This document shows, in pieces, positions 25,592-36,392 of a stretch of DNA of 64,000 nucleotides. How positions within the stretch are numbered: the stretch's first letter is position 1; every line of letters begins with the position of its first letter. A program made the translations under genes and the position numbers. Source of the stretch: Bacteroidales bacterium UBA3696 (GTDB taxonomy: Bacteria > Bacteroidota > Bacteroidia > Bacteroidales > Paludibacteraceae); contig DFIN01000033.1 of the NCBI GenBank assembly GCA_002372135.1, positions 40,122 through 104,121 on the forward strand. The letters are read 5' to 3'. The notes under the pieces are model-generated. The model saw only the letters and a program-made list of their open reading frames with translations, had not been told where the DNA came from and did no database searches.

Positions 25592-27453
25592 CCGTTCTGC
25601 ATATCCACTAACTTTTTGTAATACCCGCCCAAGGCAAGCAACTCATCGTGCTTGCCTTGTTCTACTATTTGTCCTTCGTGTAGCACGCAGATAAGGTCCG
25701 CATTGCGTATCGTGCTCAACCGATGAGCCACCACAATGGTCGTGCGGTCGTGCATGAGATGTTCCAACGCCTCCTGCACCAACTGTTCGGACTCTGTGTC
25801 CAAGGCGGAAGTGGCTTCGTCCAAAATCAAAATCGGAGGATTCTTCAAGATAGCGCGAGCAATGGATATACGTTGGCGTTGTCCGCCTGACAGACGGCTG
25901 CCGCGATCGCCCACCACAGTATTATACCCGTCCGGAGTCGCCATAATAAAGTCGTGCGCGTTGGCAATACGCGCTGCCTGCTCCACCGCCTGCTGCCAAG
26001 TTACACCCCCCGGGGCAGGACGAGAAGTATCCACGCCGAACGTGATGTTGTTGAAGAACGTATCGTTAAACAAGATGGCGTCTTGGTTTACATTACCCAT
26101 CAAGGCACGCAAGTCATATGTCCGGACTTCGCGAATATCGTTTCCGTCAATCGTTATGCGTCCGGCAGTCGTATCATAGAATCGGGGCAAAAGGTCAGCC
26201 AGCGTTGTTTTTCCGCTCCCCGACTGACCCACCAAAGCCACCATCTTTCCTCGCTCAATCGTGAGTTGAATATGCTGCAACACAGGCCGGTCTGCCCGAT
26301 AAGCGAACGACACATCTTCGTAGCGTATTTCCTTTTCAAACGTGGAGAGCGATAGCGGGCGAACCGGCTCTACGATATTTGACTCGGTATTCAAAATACG
26401 GTCAATGCGTTCCAACGAAGCCATACCCCTGCGAATCCCATAGGTAGCCTTACTCAAATCCTTAAACGGATTGATGATGCTATAGAAAATCACCAAATAA
26501 TAAATGAACGTAGCGGCATCAATCGTTGAGTTATCGCCGATGATCAGTCCGCCTCCATACCACAACAACACGGCAATCATAACCGTTCCTAAAAACTCCG
26601 ATACAGGGTGAGCCAAGTAGTAACGGCGGTTGATGCGATTGAATGTCCGGCGGGTCAGATTGGCAGCACGGGCAAAACGGGTGCGCAGTTTATCCTCAGC
26701 ATTGAACGCTTTGACTACCCTTAACCCGCCTAATGTCTCTTCGATCTGCGTCAGCAAATCGGCAGTCTGCTCCTGTCCTACCGTAGATGTGCGCTTCAAC
26801 GAACGACCGATACGACCTATCAATAGTCCTACTATCGGCAACAAAATCAGGACAAAAAGCGTCAGTTGCCAAGATATGAAGAACAGCGTTGCCAAATACA
26901 CCACAATCATCAGCGGGTCTTTGAAAAGTATATCCAACGTGGACATAATGGAGGCTTCCACCTCATTCACATCGTTGGTCATACGGGACATCACATCGCC
27001 TTTCTTCTCCTCCGTAAAGAACCCTATAGGCAAAGATACCACCTTATTAAAGAGCATCACCCGCAAATCGCGCAATACACCGGTTCGGATAGGCACCATA
27101 TAGAAATTAGCCAACCAAGCCGTTAAGCACTTGAGAAAAGTCATTCCCACCAAAAATGTACCCAGCAAGAACAATACCCATCCGGCACCGCGTGTGTCCA
27201 TCATCTGCTGCAAATAGAAATAGACATTCCCTTTGAGGGCATCAATGGTTTGCTGCAAAGCCATCCCTTCTGTCAGAGGCGTATAGACTGCCTGCTGTTC
27301 GCTAATGCCGAATAGCAACTGCAACATCGGGACGATGGTCGCAAACGAGAATAAAGACAAAACGGTGGAAAGCAGATTAAACAAAAAATTCAGTACCACT
27401 TTCCACTTGTAAGGGGGAATAAAACGGACTAACAGGTGCAATATATCACGCAT
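25585..27453 (-). CDS. MsbA-like ABC exporter
   Basis: A 622-residue half-transporter with fused transmembrane and ATPase domains. Six membrane helices span about 15-330, and the nucleotide-binding domain has Walker A GQSGSGKTTL (about 414-423), signature LSGGQRQR, Walker B ILILDEATSAL and the H-loop VVAHRLST. It is followed on the same strand by lpxK (8-base overlap), the order often seen for MsbA, which flips lipid A core across the inner membrane. A general multidrug exporter cannot be excluded. Confidence 0.85.
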   Translation of the reverse strand: MRDILHLLVRFIPPYKWKVVLNFLFNLLSTVLSLFSFATIVPMLQLLFGISEQQAVYTPLTEGMALQQTIDALKGNVYFYLQQMMDTRGAGWVLFLLGTFLVGMTFLKCLTAWLANFYMVPIRTGVLRDLRVMLFNKVVSLPIGFFTEEKKGDVMSRMTNDVNEVEASIMSTLDILFKDPLMIVVYLATLFFISWQLTLFVLILLPIVGLLIGRIGRSLKRTSTVGQEQTADLLTQIEETLGGLRVVKAFNAEDKLRTRFARAANLTRRTFNRINRRYYLAHPVSEFLGTVMIAVLLWYGGGLIIGDNSTIDAATFIYYLVIFYSIINPFKDLSKATYGIRRGMASLERIDRILNTESNIVEPVRPLSLSTFEKEIRYEDVSFAYRADRPVLQHIQLTIERGKMVALVGQSGSGKTTLADLLPRFYDTTAGRITIDGNDIREVRTYDLRALMGNVNQDAILFNDTFFNNITFGVDTSRPAPGGVTWQQAVEQAARIANAHDFIMATPDGYNTVVGDRGSRLSGGQRQRISIARAILKNPPILILDEATSALDTESEQLVQEALEHLMHDRTTIVVAHRLSTIRNADLICVLHEGQIVEQGKHDELLALGGYYKKLVDMQNGQ

Positions 27454-28465
27454 GTTTCAGATATCTATGTATGGATTGTAACAGATGGTCTTCGTCGCTG
27501 ATGCTGACTTCTATCTCTATGGGATAGAGTTTGCGGCGCAGGGTATCCGATAGATCAAGGTTTGCAAGGCGAGCATAGTCTTTCTCGGTTGTAAACACCA
27601 CATTTACTGTCGCAGCAACCTGCTCTATACGCGCCAAATCGTTTTTCGTAAAGCGATGATGATCCGCGAAAGTGAGTGGAACGATACGCTGAAAACGCTG
27701 ACCTATATACCTTTCCAAATACTCGGGACGTGCAATGCCGGTCAGCAATGCCACCGAGGCAGTGGCGGGCAGCGATTGGATTGCTTCGCTAAAAGGTTGA
27801 TATGTAACTTTTGAGAAATAGAGTGATTGGTAAGCAGGCAAACGCAGGCAATTGCTCACCACTCGTCTGTCCACGGCAGTCATCGTATCTTCGCACTTGG
27901 TTACTACCACTGCATTGGCTTTCTCACTTTGCCAAGCAAAGTCCCGCAACCGCCCTAACGGCAACAAATGGTCTTGCACATAGAGGTTATCTGCCGTGGT
28001 AAGCAGGATATAGAATCCGCAGCGCAAGCGGCGATATTGATAAGCATCGTCCAAAAGAACCACATCTATTTCGGGACATCGCTGCCTAAGCTGCCGCACC
28101 CCTTCTACCCGATCCTTGCATACCGCCACCGGTATATGGGGAAACTTTGTATGTATTTGCATGCACTCGTCACCTATTTCACGAGCAGTACTATCAGCGT
28201 TTGCCAGCACAAATCCACACGATTGGCGACGATAACCGCGCGACAAAACAGCCACTTTATAGGTAGGACTTAACTGCCGTATGAGCCACTCGATATGAGG
28301 GGTTTTACCCGTACCGCCGACAGATAGATTGCCCACACATATCGTAGATACGTTCACTTGACGGGTCGGCAATATATGCATATCATACAGCAAATGCCGC
28401 AAGCCTACCGCCAAGCCATACACCCACGACAATGGGGTCAATAGTATATTTCTCAGGATTTGCAC
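27446..28465 (-). CDS. lpxK: Tetraacyldisaccharide 4'-kinase
   Basis: A 339-residue kinase that phosphorylates the lipid A precursor at the 4' position. The P-loop VGNLSVGGTGKTPHIEWLI (about 44-62) is characteristic of LpxK, as are LSRGYRR, DEC and LLDDAYQYRRL. An amphipathic N-terminal helix (ILLTPLSWVYGLAVGLRHLL) associates with the membrane. It is read before the msbA-like gene in the same operon, and the two genes overlap. LPS is therefore made and exported by linked genes. Confidence 0.93.
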   Translation of the reverse strand: MQILRNILLTPLSWVYGLAVGLRHLLYDMHILPTRQVNVSTICVGNLSVGGTGKTPHIEWLIRQLSPTYKVAVLSRGYRRQSCGFVLANADSTAREIGDECMQIHTKFPHIPVAVCKDRVEGVRQLRQRCPEIDVVLLDDAYQYRRLRCGFYILLTTADNLYVQDHLLPLGRLRDFAWQSEKANAVVVTKCEDTMTAVDRRVVSNCLRLPAYQSLYFSKVTYQPFSEAIQSLPATASVALLTGIARPEYLERYIGQRFQRIVPLTFADHHRFTKNDLARIEQVAATVNVVFTTEKDYARLANLDLSDTLRRKLYPIEIEVSISDEDHLLQSIHRYLKHA

Positions 28466-28477
28466 CGTATTCCTACC

Positions 28478-30217
28478 TTATTTTATTTCGGGGAAGTGCA
28501 TCAACATAAGCACACGCGCCTCCGAGCAGCGTTCGCGGATGCGGCTAATCATCTTTTCTTCTTCCGAAGACGAATCCAATTGCTCCAAGAGTTGCGTAAG
28601 GAAGTCTTTGCGGTCGGGATAGTAAGTCAGTTCATACTTATCCAATTCAGCCAATTCGGCTGCCTTACGAACCGCCTCGTCCATTCCGCCTAATTCGTCC
28701 ACCAAGCCGAGTGTGAGTGCGTCTTTACCCAACCAAACACGTCCCTCGCCGATTTTCTTAATCTCGTCTTGCGAAGTGTGTCTGCCATCTGCGCAACGAC
28801 GCGTAAACAGGTCATAGCCACGCTCTACCATCTGCTGCATCATAGCATTCTCCTCGCTGTTCATGCCGCGATAGATAGCATTGGTCTCCAAATCGGAATG
28901 AGCATTTGTTTTAACGCCGTCCATATCTAAGCCCAACTTGCTGCGCAACTGACTGACATCGGGTATCAGTCCGAATATACCGATAGAGCCGGTCAGCGTA
29001 CCGGGCTGCGCATAGATATAGTCTGCACCGCAAGAAATATAGTACCCGCCGCTGGCAGCATAATCGCCCATCGAAACGACAACCGGTTTGCCGCTCTCGC
29101 GCAAGAGTTGAACGGCATGCCAAATCTGCTCGCTGGCATCGGCACTGCCACCCGGGCTATTCACACGCAGCACCACCGCCTTCACATCCTCGTCCTTGCG
29201 AATCTTATTGAGTTGGCGAACCGTCTTCAGTCCTACTATCCCATTTCCATTGGTATCCGTTATCTCTCCCTCTGCATAGAATACAGCAATCTTATTCTTC
29301 GAGGAAGTATTTTTCTCACTTACTGCGGCTAATTGGGAAGTCTTGATTACATTGTAATCTTCTGTACCTACCAAGCGGGTTAATATGGAATCTATTTCTT
29401 GCGAATAGATCAAGCGATCCACCATGCCGATAGAGACCATACTGTCGGCAGGTTGCAGACCCATATAGCGATCGGCATACTCGTTGAGACGCGCCTCTTC
29501 GATAGAACGGCTTTGACTTACACCTGCCACCAACTCTTGCCATAACCCGTTCACATACTGCATGGTCTGCTGACGGTCGGCTTCCGACATATCGGTACGG
29601 ATATAAGGTTCTACGGCAGACTTGAAAGTGCCTACCTTCACTACTTGCATACGAACACCCAACTTTTCCAACAAACGCGTAAAATACATTTTGTTGGCAC
29701 TCAGTCCGTTCCAGTTCACCGTTCCGGTAGGATTCAGATACAGGCTGTCAGCCACCGAAGCGACATAGTAATTCAACTGCGAATACGAAGGTGCATACGC
29801 TATGAGGAACTTGCCCGACTCCTTGAAATCCAACAGGGCATTACGCAGAGCCTGCGCGGTGGCAAAACCCATCTGCAATTCCCCTTCGCTGAGCATAATT
29901 CCTTTTATGCGGTCATCGTTTTTAGCCATACGGATATTGTGAAGCAAATCGTCCAAGCCCACGATATCTTCCTGCTGATAGCCTGGCACATCGCCCATCA
30001 TGGAAGCAAAGGGGTTATCTTCTTGCCCTTGTTCCGCTACGGTTCCCTTCATACGAAGCATATACACCGTTTCGGAATCCAAACTGACGCTGCTTGAAAA
30101 CATATTGTTCAGCCAAATACCCGAAAGGATGGTGCTAACGATATACAATACGATAAAAATAATAATCCCCGTCATACAACCGCTACGGCGGCGCGGCTTC
30201 TTTTCATTGGTTGTCAT
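28478..30217 (-). CDS. sppA: Signal peptide peptidase SppA, 67K type
   Basis: A 579-residue inner-membrane protease with an N-terminal anchor (TGIIIFIVLYIVSTILSGIW) and two tandem SppA-type domains. The catalytic Lys lies in VKVGTFKSAVEPY of the first half and the nucleophile Ser in GDYAASGGYYISCGA of the second. The family cuts leftover signal peptides in the membrane. It is the first gene of an operon with lpxK and the msbA-like gene (12-base gap). The promoter region at 30262-30314 is shared with the divergent nitroreductase gene. Confidence 0.92.
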   Translation of the reverse strand: MTTNEKKPRRRSGCMTGIIIFIVLYIVSTILSGIWLNNMFSSSVSLDSETVYMLRMKGTVAEQGQEDNPFASMMGDVPGYQQEDIVGLDDLLHNIRMAKNDDRIKGIMLSEGELQMGFATAQALRNALLDFKESGKFLIAYAPSYSQLNYYVASVADSLYLNPTGTVNWNGLSANKMYFTRLLEKLGVRMQVVKVGTFKSAVEPYIRTDMSEADRQQTMQYVNGLWQELVAGVSQSRSIEEARLNEYADRYMGLQPADSMVSIGMVDRLIYSQEIDSILTRLVGTEDYNVIKTSQLAAVSEKNTSSKNKIAVFYAEGEITDTNGNGIVGLKTVRQLNKIRKDEDVKAVVLRVNSPGGSADASEQIWHAVQLLRESGKPVVVSMGDYAASGGYYISCGADYIYAQPGTLTGSIGIFGLIPDVSQLRSKLGLDMDGVKTNAHSDLETNAIYRGMNSEENAMMQQMVERGYDLFTRRCADGRHTSQDEIKKIGEGRVWLGKDALTLGLVDELGGMDEAVRKAAELAELDKYELTYYPDRKDFLTQLLEQLDSSSEEEKMISRIRERCSEARVLMLMHFPEIK

Positions 30218-30261
30218 ACTATATAAGTTTAGATGTTTGTGCGTTTATCGGAAATAACGCG

Positions 30262-30270
30262 GCAAAGGTA
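30262..30270 (-). promoter_or_regulatory. Possible sppA promoter -7 box
   Basis: The minus strand reads TACCTTTGC here, a good -7 element 45 bases before the sppA start. The nearest TTG/TTTG boxes upstream have spacings of 17 and 24 bases, which is imperfect. Confidence 0.5.
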
Positions 30271-30280
30271 ATAATTATTT

Positions 30281-30314
30281 TTTGCCTCAATAGACAAATT
30301 TATACTATCTTTGC
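30281..30314 (+). promoter_or_regulatory. Promoter of the nitroreductase-pdxA-alaS cluster
   Basis: TTTG (30281-30284), 21 bases, TATCTTTGC (30306-30314). The leader is short, about 18 bases before the ATG at 30339. Confidence 0.75.
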
Positions 30315-30338
30315 GCGTTTTTCGCAAAATAGGAAAAG

Positions 30339-30848
30339 ATGAACAGTTTTTTAGAATTATGTCGTTCGCGGCGTTCGTACCGCAAATACACCTCTGAGCC
30401 TGTGGATAAGTCGCAATTAGACAGCATTTTACAATGCGCCCTCATGTCCCCGTCGGGCAAGCGTCTTAATCCGTGGGAGTTTTTTGTATGTACCCGTCAG
30501 GAGCATATCCGCCCATTAGCCGCCTGCCGTTCTATGGGTACTACGATGCTGCAAACAGCCCCCGTGGCGATTGCTGTGGCATTGGATAGCAGCCTGAGCG
30601 ACACGTGGCAAGCCGATGGTGCCATTGCGGCACATAATCTGCTGCTGGCTGCTGCCGATGAAGGATTAGGCGGTTGCTGGTGCCATATCTATAATCGCGA
30701 GCAAGCCGAACAGCAAGTAAGGGACACATTCCATATCCCGCAAAACCTGAATGTACTATGCCTTATCACGATTGGTCATAAAGCCGAAGAAAGACAACTA
30801 TACGACCTGCAAAAACTGAATTACGACAAACTGCATTATATCGACTAA
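30339..30848 (+). CDS. Nitroreductase family protein
   Basis: A 169-residue flavoprotein-like protein. It begins MNSFLELCRSRRSYRKYTSE, the FMN-phosphate-binding RRSxR motif, and continues with ALMSPSGKRLNPWEFFVCT, AAHNLLLAAADEGLGGCWCH and a C-terminal IGHKAEER loop. Family members reduce nitro compounds or quinones, or act in cofactor metabolism, with NAD(P)H; the substrate cannot be named. It is 26 bases before pdxA. Confidence 0.85.
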   Translation: MNSFLELCRSRRSYRKYTSEPVDKSQLDSILQCALMSPSGKRLNPWEFFVCTRQEHIRPLAACRSMGTTMLQTAPVAIAVALDSSLSDTWQADGAIAAHNLLLAAADEGLGGCWCHIYNREQAEQQVRDTFHIPQNLNVLCLITIGHKAEERQLYDLQKLNYDKLHYID

Positions 30849-30874
30849 CGCAAATACATTGTTTATCACTAACC

Positions 30875-31960
30875 ATGAAACCTACTATAGCCATTACCGC
30901 CGGCGACATCAACGGAGTCGGCTACGAAATCTTGCTCAAAGGATTGGCAGACAGCCATATTCTTGAACTATGCAAACCCATTATTTACGGCAATGCCTGC
31001 ATCGCCCAACAGCATGCCAAGAACTTGACGGACGAAGTAAAACAACTCAAATACAACATCATCAAAGACGCCTCTCAAGCCGCTGACGGCGCGATTAACC
31101 TCATCACCTGTTACCCGGATGACACCCCTTTGCAGATTGGAGTGAGCACACCCGAAGCGGGGAAAGCCAGTTTAGCCGCCTTAGAACGAGCCACACAGGA
31201 TCTGAAAAGAGACCTCGTACAAGGGCTGGTTACCGCACCTATCAACAAAGAGAATATACAATCCGAACAGTTCCGTTTCTCGGGTCATACCGAATACCTT
31301 ACCCACCAATTTGCTCAAGGCAACGACTCACTGATGATGATGGTGAGCGAATGTATGCGCGTGGCACTCGTTACCAACCATGTCCCCATTGCCCGCGTAC
31401 CCGAATACATCACCGAAGAGCGCATCCTCAATAAACTGCATACCTTGGAACAAACCCTTCAAAACGATTTTACCATAGAAAAACCCCGTATCGCCGTTAT
31501 GGCACTCAACCCGCATGCAGGCGATAACGGACTGATTGGTACGGAGGAACAAACCATTATCCGCCCTGCCGTACAAAAAGCGGTGAACGAAGGGATTTGC
31601 GCATTCGGTCCCTATTCCGCTGACGGCTTCTTCGGAGCCGGTAAGTATGTACACTTTGATGCCGTATTGGCTATGTACCATGACCAAGGTCTCATCCCCT
31701 TCAAGTCATTAGATATGAACGGAGTGAACTTCACTGCAGGACTGAGTATCATACGCACCTCGCCCGACCACGGCACAGCCTACGACCTCGCAGGAAAAAA
31801 CAAAGCCAACCCCATTTCGTTCCGCAACGCACTCTATATGGCTATTGACCTATGGCATACGCGCACACAAAACGCGGAACTGAAAAAAGACCCGCTAATC
31901 ATCAAACCGCGTGAACAACACGAAAGAAACCAAGAATATACACCTAATTTTCAAGCCTGA
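30875..31960 (+). CDS. pdxA: 4-hydroxythreonine-4-phosphate dehydrogenase
   Basis: A 361-residue PdxA, the NAD-dependent dehydrogenase of pyridoxal phosphate synthesis. It begins with [13 protein letters not shown], the family motif I-T-x-G-D-x-x-G-I/V-G. Metal-ligand histidines lie in SGHTEYL (about 135) and [12 protein letters not shown] (about 265-276). The segment TAPINKENI near 125 and [18 protein letters not shown] toward the end are typical. The stop at 31958-31960 is 7 bases before alaS. Confidence 0.93.
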   Translation: MKPTIAITAGDINGVGYEILLKGLADSHILELCKPIIYGNACIAQQHAKNLTDEVKQLKYNIIKDASQAADGAINLITCYPDDTPLQIGVSTPEAGKASLAALERATQDLKRDLVQGLVTAPINKENIQSEQFRFSGHTEYLTHQFAQGNDSLMMMVSECMRVALVTNHVPIARVPEYITEERILNKLHTLEQTLQNDFTIEKPRIAVMALNPHAGDNGLIGTEEQTIIRPAVQKAVNEGICAFGPYSADGFFGAGKYVHFDAVLAMYHDQGLIPFKSLDMNGVNFTAGLSIIRTSPDHGTAYDLAGKNKANPISFRNALYMAIDLWHTRTQNAELKKDPLIIKPREQHERNQEYTPNFQA

Positions 31961-31967
31961 TTACACT

Positions 31968-34616
31968 ATGATGACAGCACAACAAATACGCCAATCATTC
32001 CTCGATTTTATGGCAAGCAAGGGACACACCATTGTTCCCTCATCGCCTATGGTGATTAAAGACGACCCAACCCTTATGTTCACCAACGCGGGTATGAACC
32101 CGTGGAAAGGTATCATATTGGGCAATGACCCCATCGTCCATCCCCGCGTGGCAGACAGCCAAAAATGTTTACGGGTCAGCGGCAAGCACAATGACTTGGA
32201 AGAGGTAGGGCACGACACCTACCACCACACCATGTTTGAGATGCTCGGCAACTGGTCATTTGGCGACTACTTCAAGCAAGAAGCCATTGACTTTGCATGG
32301 GAATACATAGTGGACGTTTTGAAAATCAACCCCGAAAACCTCTACGCTACCGTCTTTGAGGGCTCTCCTGCAGACGGTTTAGAGCGCGACAACGAAGCCG
32401 CAGCCATTTGGGAAAAACACCTGCCCAAAGACCATATCCTCAACGGCAATAAACACGATAACTTTTGGGAAATGGGCGATACGGGTCCTTGCGGTCCCTG
32501 CTCGGAGTTGCATGTAGATAGCCGCTCGGACGAGGAGAAACAGCGCACCGGCATCTTAGGGCGCGACCTTGTGAACAAGGACCACCCGCAAGTCATTGAG
32601 ATATGGAACTTGGTCTTCATGCAATACAACCGCAAAGCAGACGGCAGCTTGGAGGAGTTGCCTAAGAAAGTGATTGATACGGGTATGGGCTTTGAGCGTC
32701 TGGTGCGTACCCTACAAGGCAAACAGTCCAACTATGACACCGACGTGTTCCAACCCATGCTTCATCGCATAGGGGAACTGACCGGCGTATCATACGGCAA
32801 AAGCGAAGAAACGGATGTGGCCATGCGCGTGATTGCCGACCATATACGTACCATCTGCTTTGCCATTACCGATGGTCAATTGCCTTCCAACGAGAAAGCG
32901 GGCTATGTCATCCGCCGCATACTGCGCCGCGCCGTGCGCTACGGATATACGTTCCTCGGACAAAAAGAGGCATTCCTCTACAAGCTTGTTCCCCAATTAG
33001 TAGCCGATATGGGCGAAGCCTATCCCGAACTTAAGCAGCAAGAGAAACAAATCACACCCGTCATTCAAGCCGAAGAACAAGCCTTCCTGCGCACTCTGGA
33101 TAAAGGAATATCGCTCTTAGACAAACTGATTGCCGACGCCAAGAAAGCTGGAAAAACACAAATCAGCGGTGTGGATGTCTTTACCTTGAAAGACACCTAC
33201 GGGTTCCCCTTGGACTTGACCGAACTGATTCTGCGCGAACACCAAATGACGACCAATGAGCAGGAATACAACCAAGCCCTCGAACACCAAAAAGAAATGG
33301 GACGCTCCGCCAACAAGCAGGACTTGGGCGATTGGGTTATTCTGCACGAAGGCGAAACGGAATTTGTAGGGTATGACCAACTGCAAACGGATACCACCGT
33401 GCTGCGCTACCGCAAAGTTTCGCAAAAAGGCAAAGAATTCTATCAGGTTGTTCTGGCTCAAACACCTTTCTACGCCGAAATGGGTGGTGAAGTTGGCGAT
33501 ACGGGATATATAGTAGAAAGTAGAAAGTCAAACGTAGAAAGTCAAAAGCAATATCGGATTATTGACACCAAGCGTGAGAACGGTCTGCCGGTACACATCA
33601 TGACCGAACTTCCGAATAATCTGAACGGCGAGATAACGGTCGTTGTGGATGCCGAAAAACGTAGCGCCATCATGTGCAACCATACGGCTACCCACCTTCT
33701 CCATTATGCTCTGCGCCAAGTGCTGGGGCAGCACGTGGAGCAGAAGGGCAGTCTGGTAACCGCTGATAGTCTGCGTTTCGATTTCTCCCATTTTCAGAAA
33801 GTAACCCCTGAAGAGTTACGCGAAGTGGAACGCCTTACCAACCGTCTCATCCGCGAAGATATGCCGTTGGAAGAGAGTCGCCACACCCCGATAGCCGAGG
33901 CGAAAGCGATGGGAGCCATGGCACTCTTCGGCGAGAAATACGGGGACGATGTGCGTGTCATCAAATACGGTCCGTCGATAGAACTTTGCGGCGGCTGTCA
34001 CGTACCATCTACCGGCAAGATTGGCTCCGTGCGCATCGTTATGGAAACCAGTGTAGCCGCCGGCATACGACGTATTGAAGCGGTAACGGCGGCTAAGGCG
34101 GACGAGATATACTATGCCCAACAGGACATGCTCGTCAACCTTCGCCAACTATTCAACAACGCACCCGACCTCGCCGGTGCCATCCATAAATCGATCGAAG
34201 AGAATGCCGGACTCAAGAAGCAGATAGAGGAGTTCATGGCAGAGAAGATTGCCCGTTTCCGCGACGAGTTGGTCAATCGCGCAGAGAGTTTGGGCGATGT
34301 CAAATTGGTACGCATGCAAGGCGAGGCAGATCCGAATATGATACGCGGTGTCATGCCTCTGCTGCGCGGCAAGTTCACCGATGTGAAGTTCGCCGTAGTA
34401 GGTGCTACCGAATGGGAAGGTAAACCGATGATTTCCGTCTTCCTCTCCCAACCCATGGTGAACGAAGGACTGAATGCCGGTCAGATGATTAAATCAGCCG
34501 CCAAATATATTCAAGGTGGCGGAGGCGGTCAGCCGTGGATGGCAACCGCCGGAGGACGAGACATCAATGGTCTGCCCGCTGCTATGAACGAACTAATATC
34601 AACCCTCACCCGATAA
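31968..34616 (+). CDS. alaS: Alanine-tRNA ligase
   Basis: An 882-residue alanyl-tRNA synthetase. The start is the ATG at 31968 (or 31971), giving [20 protein letters not shown]. The catalytic domain includes TFNPxMxxWK-like [11 protein letters not shown] and [16 protein letters not shown]. The editing domain has the zinc ligands [12 protein letters not shown] (about 567-578) and [10 protein letters not shown], and a C-terminal oligomerisation part ends with [15 protein letters not shown] polypurine repeat is inserted in frame around 33513-33543 ([12 protein letters not shown]), where relatives have a short variable loop. The frame stays open. Confidence 0.95.
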   Translation: MMTAQQIRQSFLDFMASKGHTIVPSSPMVIKDDPTLMFTNAGMNPWKGIILGNDPIVHPRVADSQKCLRVSGKHNDLEEVGHDTYHHTMFEMLGNWSFGDYFKQEAIDFAWEYIVDVLKINPENLYATVFEGSPADGLERDNEAAAIWEKHLPKDHILNGNKHDNFWEMGDTGPCGPCSELHVDSRSDEEKQRTGILGRDLVNKDHPQVIEIWNLVFMQYNRKADGSLEELPKKVIDTGMGFERLVRTLQGKQSNYDTDVFQPMLHRIGELTGVSYGKSEETDVAMRVIADHIRTICFAITDGQLPSNEKAGYVIRRILRRAVRYGYTFLGQKEAFLYKLVPQLVADMGEAYPELKQQEKQITPVIQAEEQAFLRTLDKGISLLDKLIADAKKAGKTQISGVDVFTLKDTYGFPLDLTELILREHQMTTNEQEYNQALEHQKEMGRSANKQDLGDWVILHEGETEFVGYDQLQTDTTVLRYRKVSQKGKEFYQVVLAQTPFYAEMGGEVGDTGYIVESRKSNVESQKQYRIIDTKRENGLPVHIMTELPNNLNGEITVVVDAEKRSAIMCNHTATHLLHYALRQVLGQHVEQKGSLVTADSLRFDFSHFQKVTPEELREVERLTNRLIREDMPLEESRHTPIAEAKAMGAMALFGEKYGDDVRVIKYGPSIELCGGCHVPSTGKIGSVRIVMETSVAAGIRRIEAVTAAKADEIYYAQQDMLVNLRQLFNNAPDLAGAIHKSIEENAGLKKQIEEFMAEKIARFRDELVNRAESLGDVKLVRMQGEADPNMIRGVMPLLRGKFTDVKFAVVGATEWEGKPMISVFLSQPMVNEGLNAGQMIKSAAKYIQGGGGGQPWMATAGGRDINGLPAAMNELISTLTR
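33513..33543 (+). repeat. GTAGAAAG repeat unit inside alaS
   Basis: Three GTAGAAAG units in 31 bases match, in reverse complement, the CTACTTTC runs at 171-263 (inside element A) and single units near 4874, 22572 and 61101. Inside alaS they encode a Ser/Lys/Glu-rich loop, so the dispersed repeat has been accepted within an essential gene. Confidence 0.7.
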
Positions 34617-34619
34617 TCT

Positions 34620-35078
34620 ATGCCCCGACTGCTCACCTCCCGATTGGGAGAAACATCGCGTTCTGCCGTCCGCTTCATATTGGTGGGTACATTGGGGACT
34701 ATACTCCAATACCTGCTTTACGACTTTTTCCTATGGGTGCTTGCCTTAGGAAACGGCGATATCAATAACTGGCTTACCAACCTCGCTTTCACACTCGCAT
34801 TCGGTGCGGAAATGACCATCAACTACGTAATGACCAGTTATTACACCTTCTCCACCCGCCCATCGTGGAAGAACTTCGGCGGATTTATCGGTTCGCGTGC
34901 AGTCAACTACATCATCCAAATAGGTCTGCTTAACCTATCCTTACTTATTTTGCGTCATTGGGAAGGGCAAATAGACACCGACCGATGGGCAGGATTGATA
35001 GCCATCGTGATAGCAGGCGTAATCAACTACTTTATGCTTCGTGTTCTTTTTCGCAAAAAGAAAAAAAAGGAAGATTAA
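34620..35078 (+). CDS. GtrA-like membrane protein
   Basis: A 152-residue inner-membrane protein with four predicted helices (about 20-42, 48-75, 90-112, 120-142). The GtrA/DPMS family pattern is visible at the start (RFILVGTLGTILQYLLYDFF). Relatives move undecaprenyl-linked sugars across the membrane or assist cell-wall glycan synthesis. The last residues are very basic (FRKKKKKED). It is 3 bases after alaS. Confidence 0.82.
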   Translation: MPRLLTSRLGETSRSAVRFILVGTLGTILQYLLYDFFLWVLALGNGDINNWLTNLAFTLAFGAEMTINYVMTSYYTFSTRPSWKNFGGFIGSRAVNYIIQIGLLNLSLLILRHWEGQIDTDRWAGLIAIVIAGVINYFMLRVLFRKKKKKED

Positions 35079-35081
35079 ACA

Positions 35082-36392
35082 ATGCGTATATATCAAGCCC
35101 ATATTATTGATACTCCCACACCGTCCTCTTTTCGTATCTTTGAGAACGGTTATGTAGCGGTAGATGACGATGGTATAGTGGTGGGCGTGTGGCACGAACT
35201 CCCTTCGGAATTACAAAGCCGGACGAACGATTCGTCTTCTGATGTTCGGCTCATACAATTAGGAGACCGACTGCTCATACCCGCTTTCTGCGATATGCAC
35301 GTCCATGCCCCGCAATACCGCAACCTCGGTTTGGCGTTGGATGAAGAGTTATTGGTATGGCTCAACCGATACACTTTCCCGGAAGAGGCAAGATTTAGTT
35401 CTCCGGAATATGCAGAACATATCTACCGTCGATTTGTACACGAACTGTGGATGCAAGGTACGATGCATAGCAGTGTGTTTGCCACTATCCACCCGCAAGC
35501 CACCGACCTGCTCTGCCGTTTGTTTGAGGAAGCGGGTTTGAGTGCATTAGTCGGATTAGTAGGTATGGATCGCAATGCGCCCGACAACCTGCTCAATTCA
35601 GCACAAGACTTGCAGGACTACTACGAATCGCATCATCGTGCTTCTTCTCAAACGGTATTCCCCATTCTTACTCCCCGCTTTATACCATCCTGTTCGCCTC
35701 AGATGATGCGCACCTACGGACAATTAGTCGCCTCATACGGACTGCCCGTTCAGTCGCACCTGAGTGAGAATCGCTCTGAGATAGATTGGGTTCGTCAATT
35801 AGAGCCCGAATCGATTTGCTATGCTGATGCCTACCGCCGATATGGCGTATTGGGACAAACCCCTACCCTGATGGCACACTGCTGCTATTCGGAAGGCAAA
35901 GAGTTGGAGATGCTGCGCGATAACCACGTAACGGTGGTACATTGTCCGACTTCCAACAGCAATCTGGCTTCCGGGATAGCCCCCATCCGTACTTTCCTCA
36001 ACGAAGGCATTCCTGTGGTCTTGGGTACGGACGTGTCGGCAGGACACTATATGTCCATGTTGCGCGTCATACAATATGCCATACAGGTCAGCAAACTGCA
36101 CTATGCTCGCACCGAGGGGAAATTGCCCTACTTATCGTTAAGCGAAGCGTTTTATTTAGCCACCAAAGCAGGCGGACAATTCTTTTCACAAGCCGCTCAA
36201 TATGCCTGCAAGGGAATAGGCAGTTTTGAGAAAGGCAACTCGTTTGACGCCCTCGTCATTGACGATTCCTACCTTAATTACGACCACTACACACTCGAAC
36301 ATCGCTTACAACGCTATATCTATATAGGCGACGACCGAGATATACGTATCCGATTTGCACAAGGCAAACAATTATCCGAACCGATAGTATGA
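35082..36392 (+). CDS. guaD: Guanine deaminase
   Basis: A 436-residue amidohydrolase that converts guanine to xanthine and ammonia. Zinc-binding and catalytic landmarks are FCDMHVHAPQYRNLG (about 68-82), QSHLSENRSEIDWV (about 226-239), MAHCCYSEGKEL, HCPTSNSNLASG (about 287-298) and GTDVSAGHYMSML. The PQYRNxG and HLSEN segments separate guanine deaminase from other amidohydrolases. It overlaps the next gene by ATGA, without obvious functional linkage. Confidence 0.88.
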   Translation: MRIYQAHIIDTPTPSSFRIFENGYVAVDDDGIVVGVWHELPSELQSRTNDSSSDVRLIQLGDRLLIPAFCDMHVHAPQYRNLGLALDEELLVWLNRYTFPEEARFSSPEYAEHIYRRFVHELWMQGTMHSSVFATIHPQATDLLCRLFEEAGLSALVGLVGMDRNAPDNLLNSAQDLQDYYESHHRASSQTVFPILTPRFIPSCSPQMMRTYGQLVASYGLPVQSHLSENRSEIDWVRQLEPESICYADAYRRYGVLGQTPTLMAHCCYSEGKELEMLRDNHVTVVHCPTSNSNLASGIAPIRTFLNEGIPVVLGTDVSAGHYMSMLRVIQYAIQVSKLHYARTEGKLPYLSLSEAFYLATKAGGQFFSQAAQYACKGIGSFEKGNSFDALVIDDSYLNYDHYTLEHRLQRYIYIGDDRDIRIRFAQGKQLSEPIV

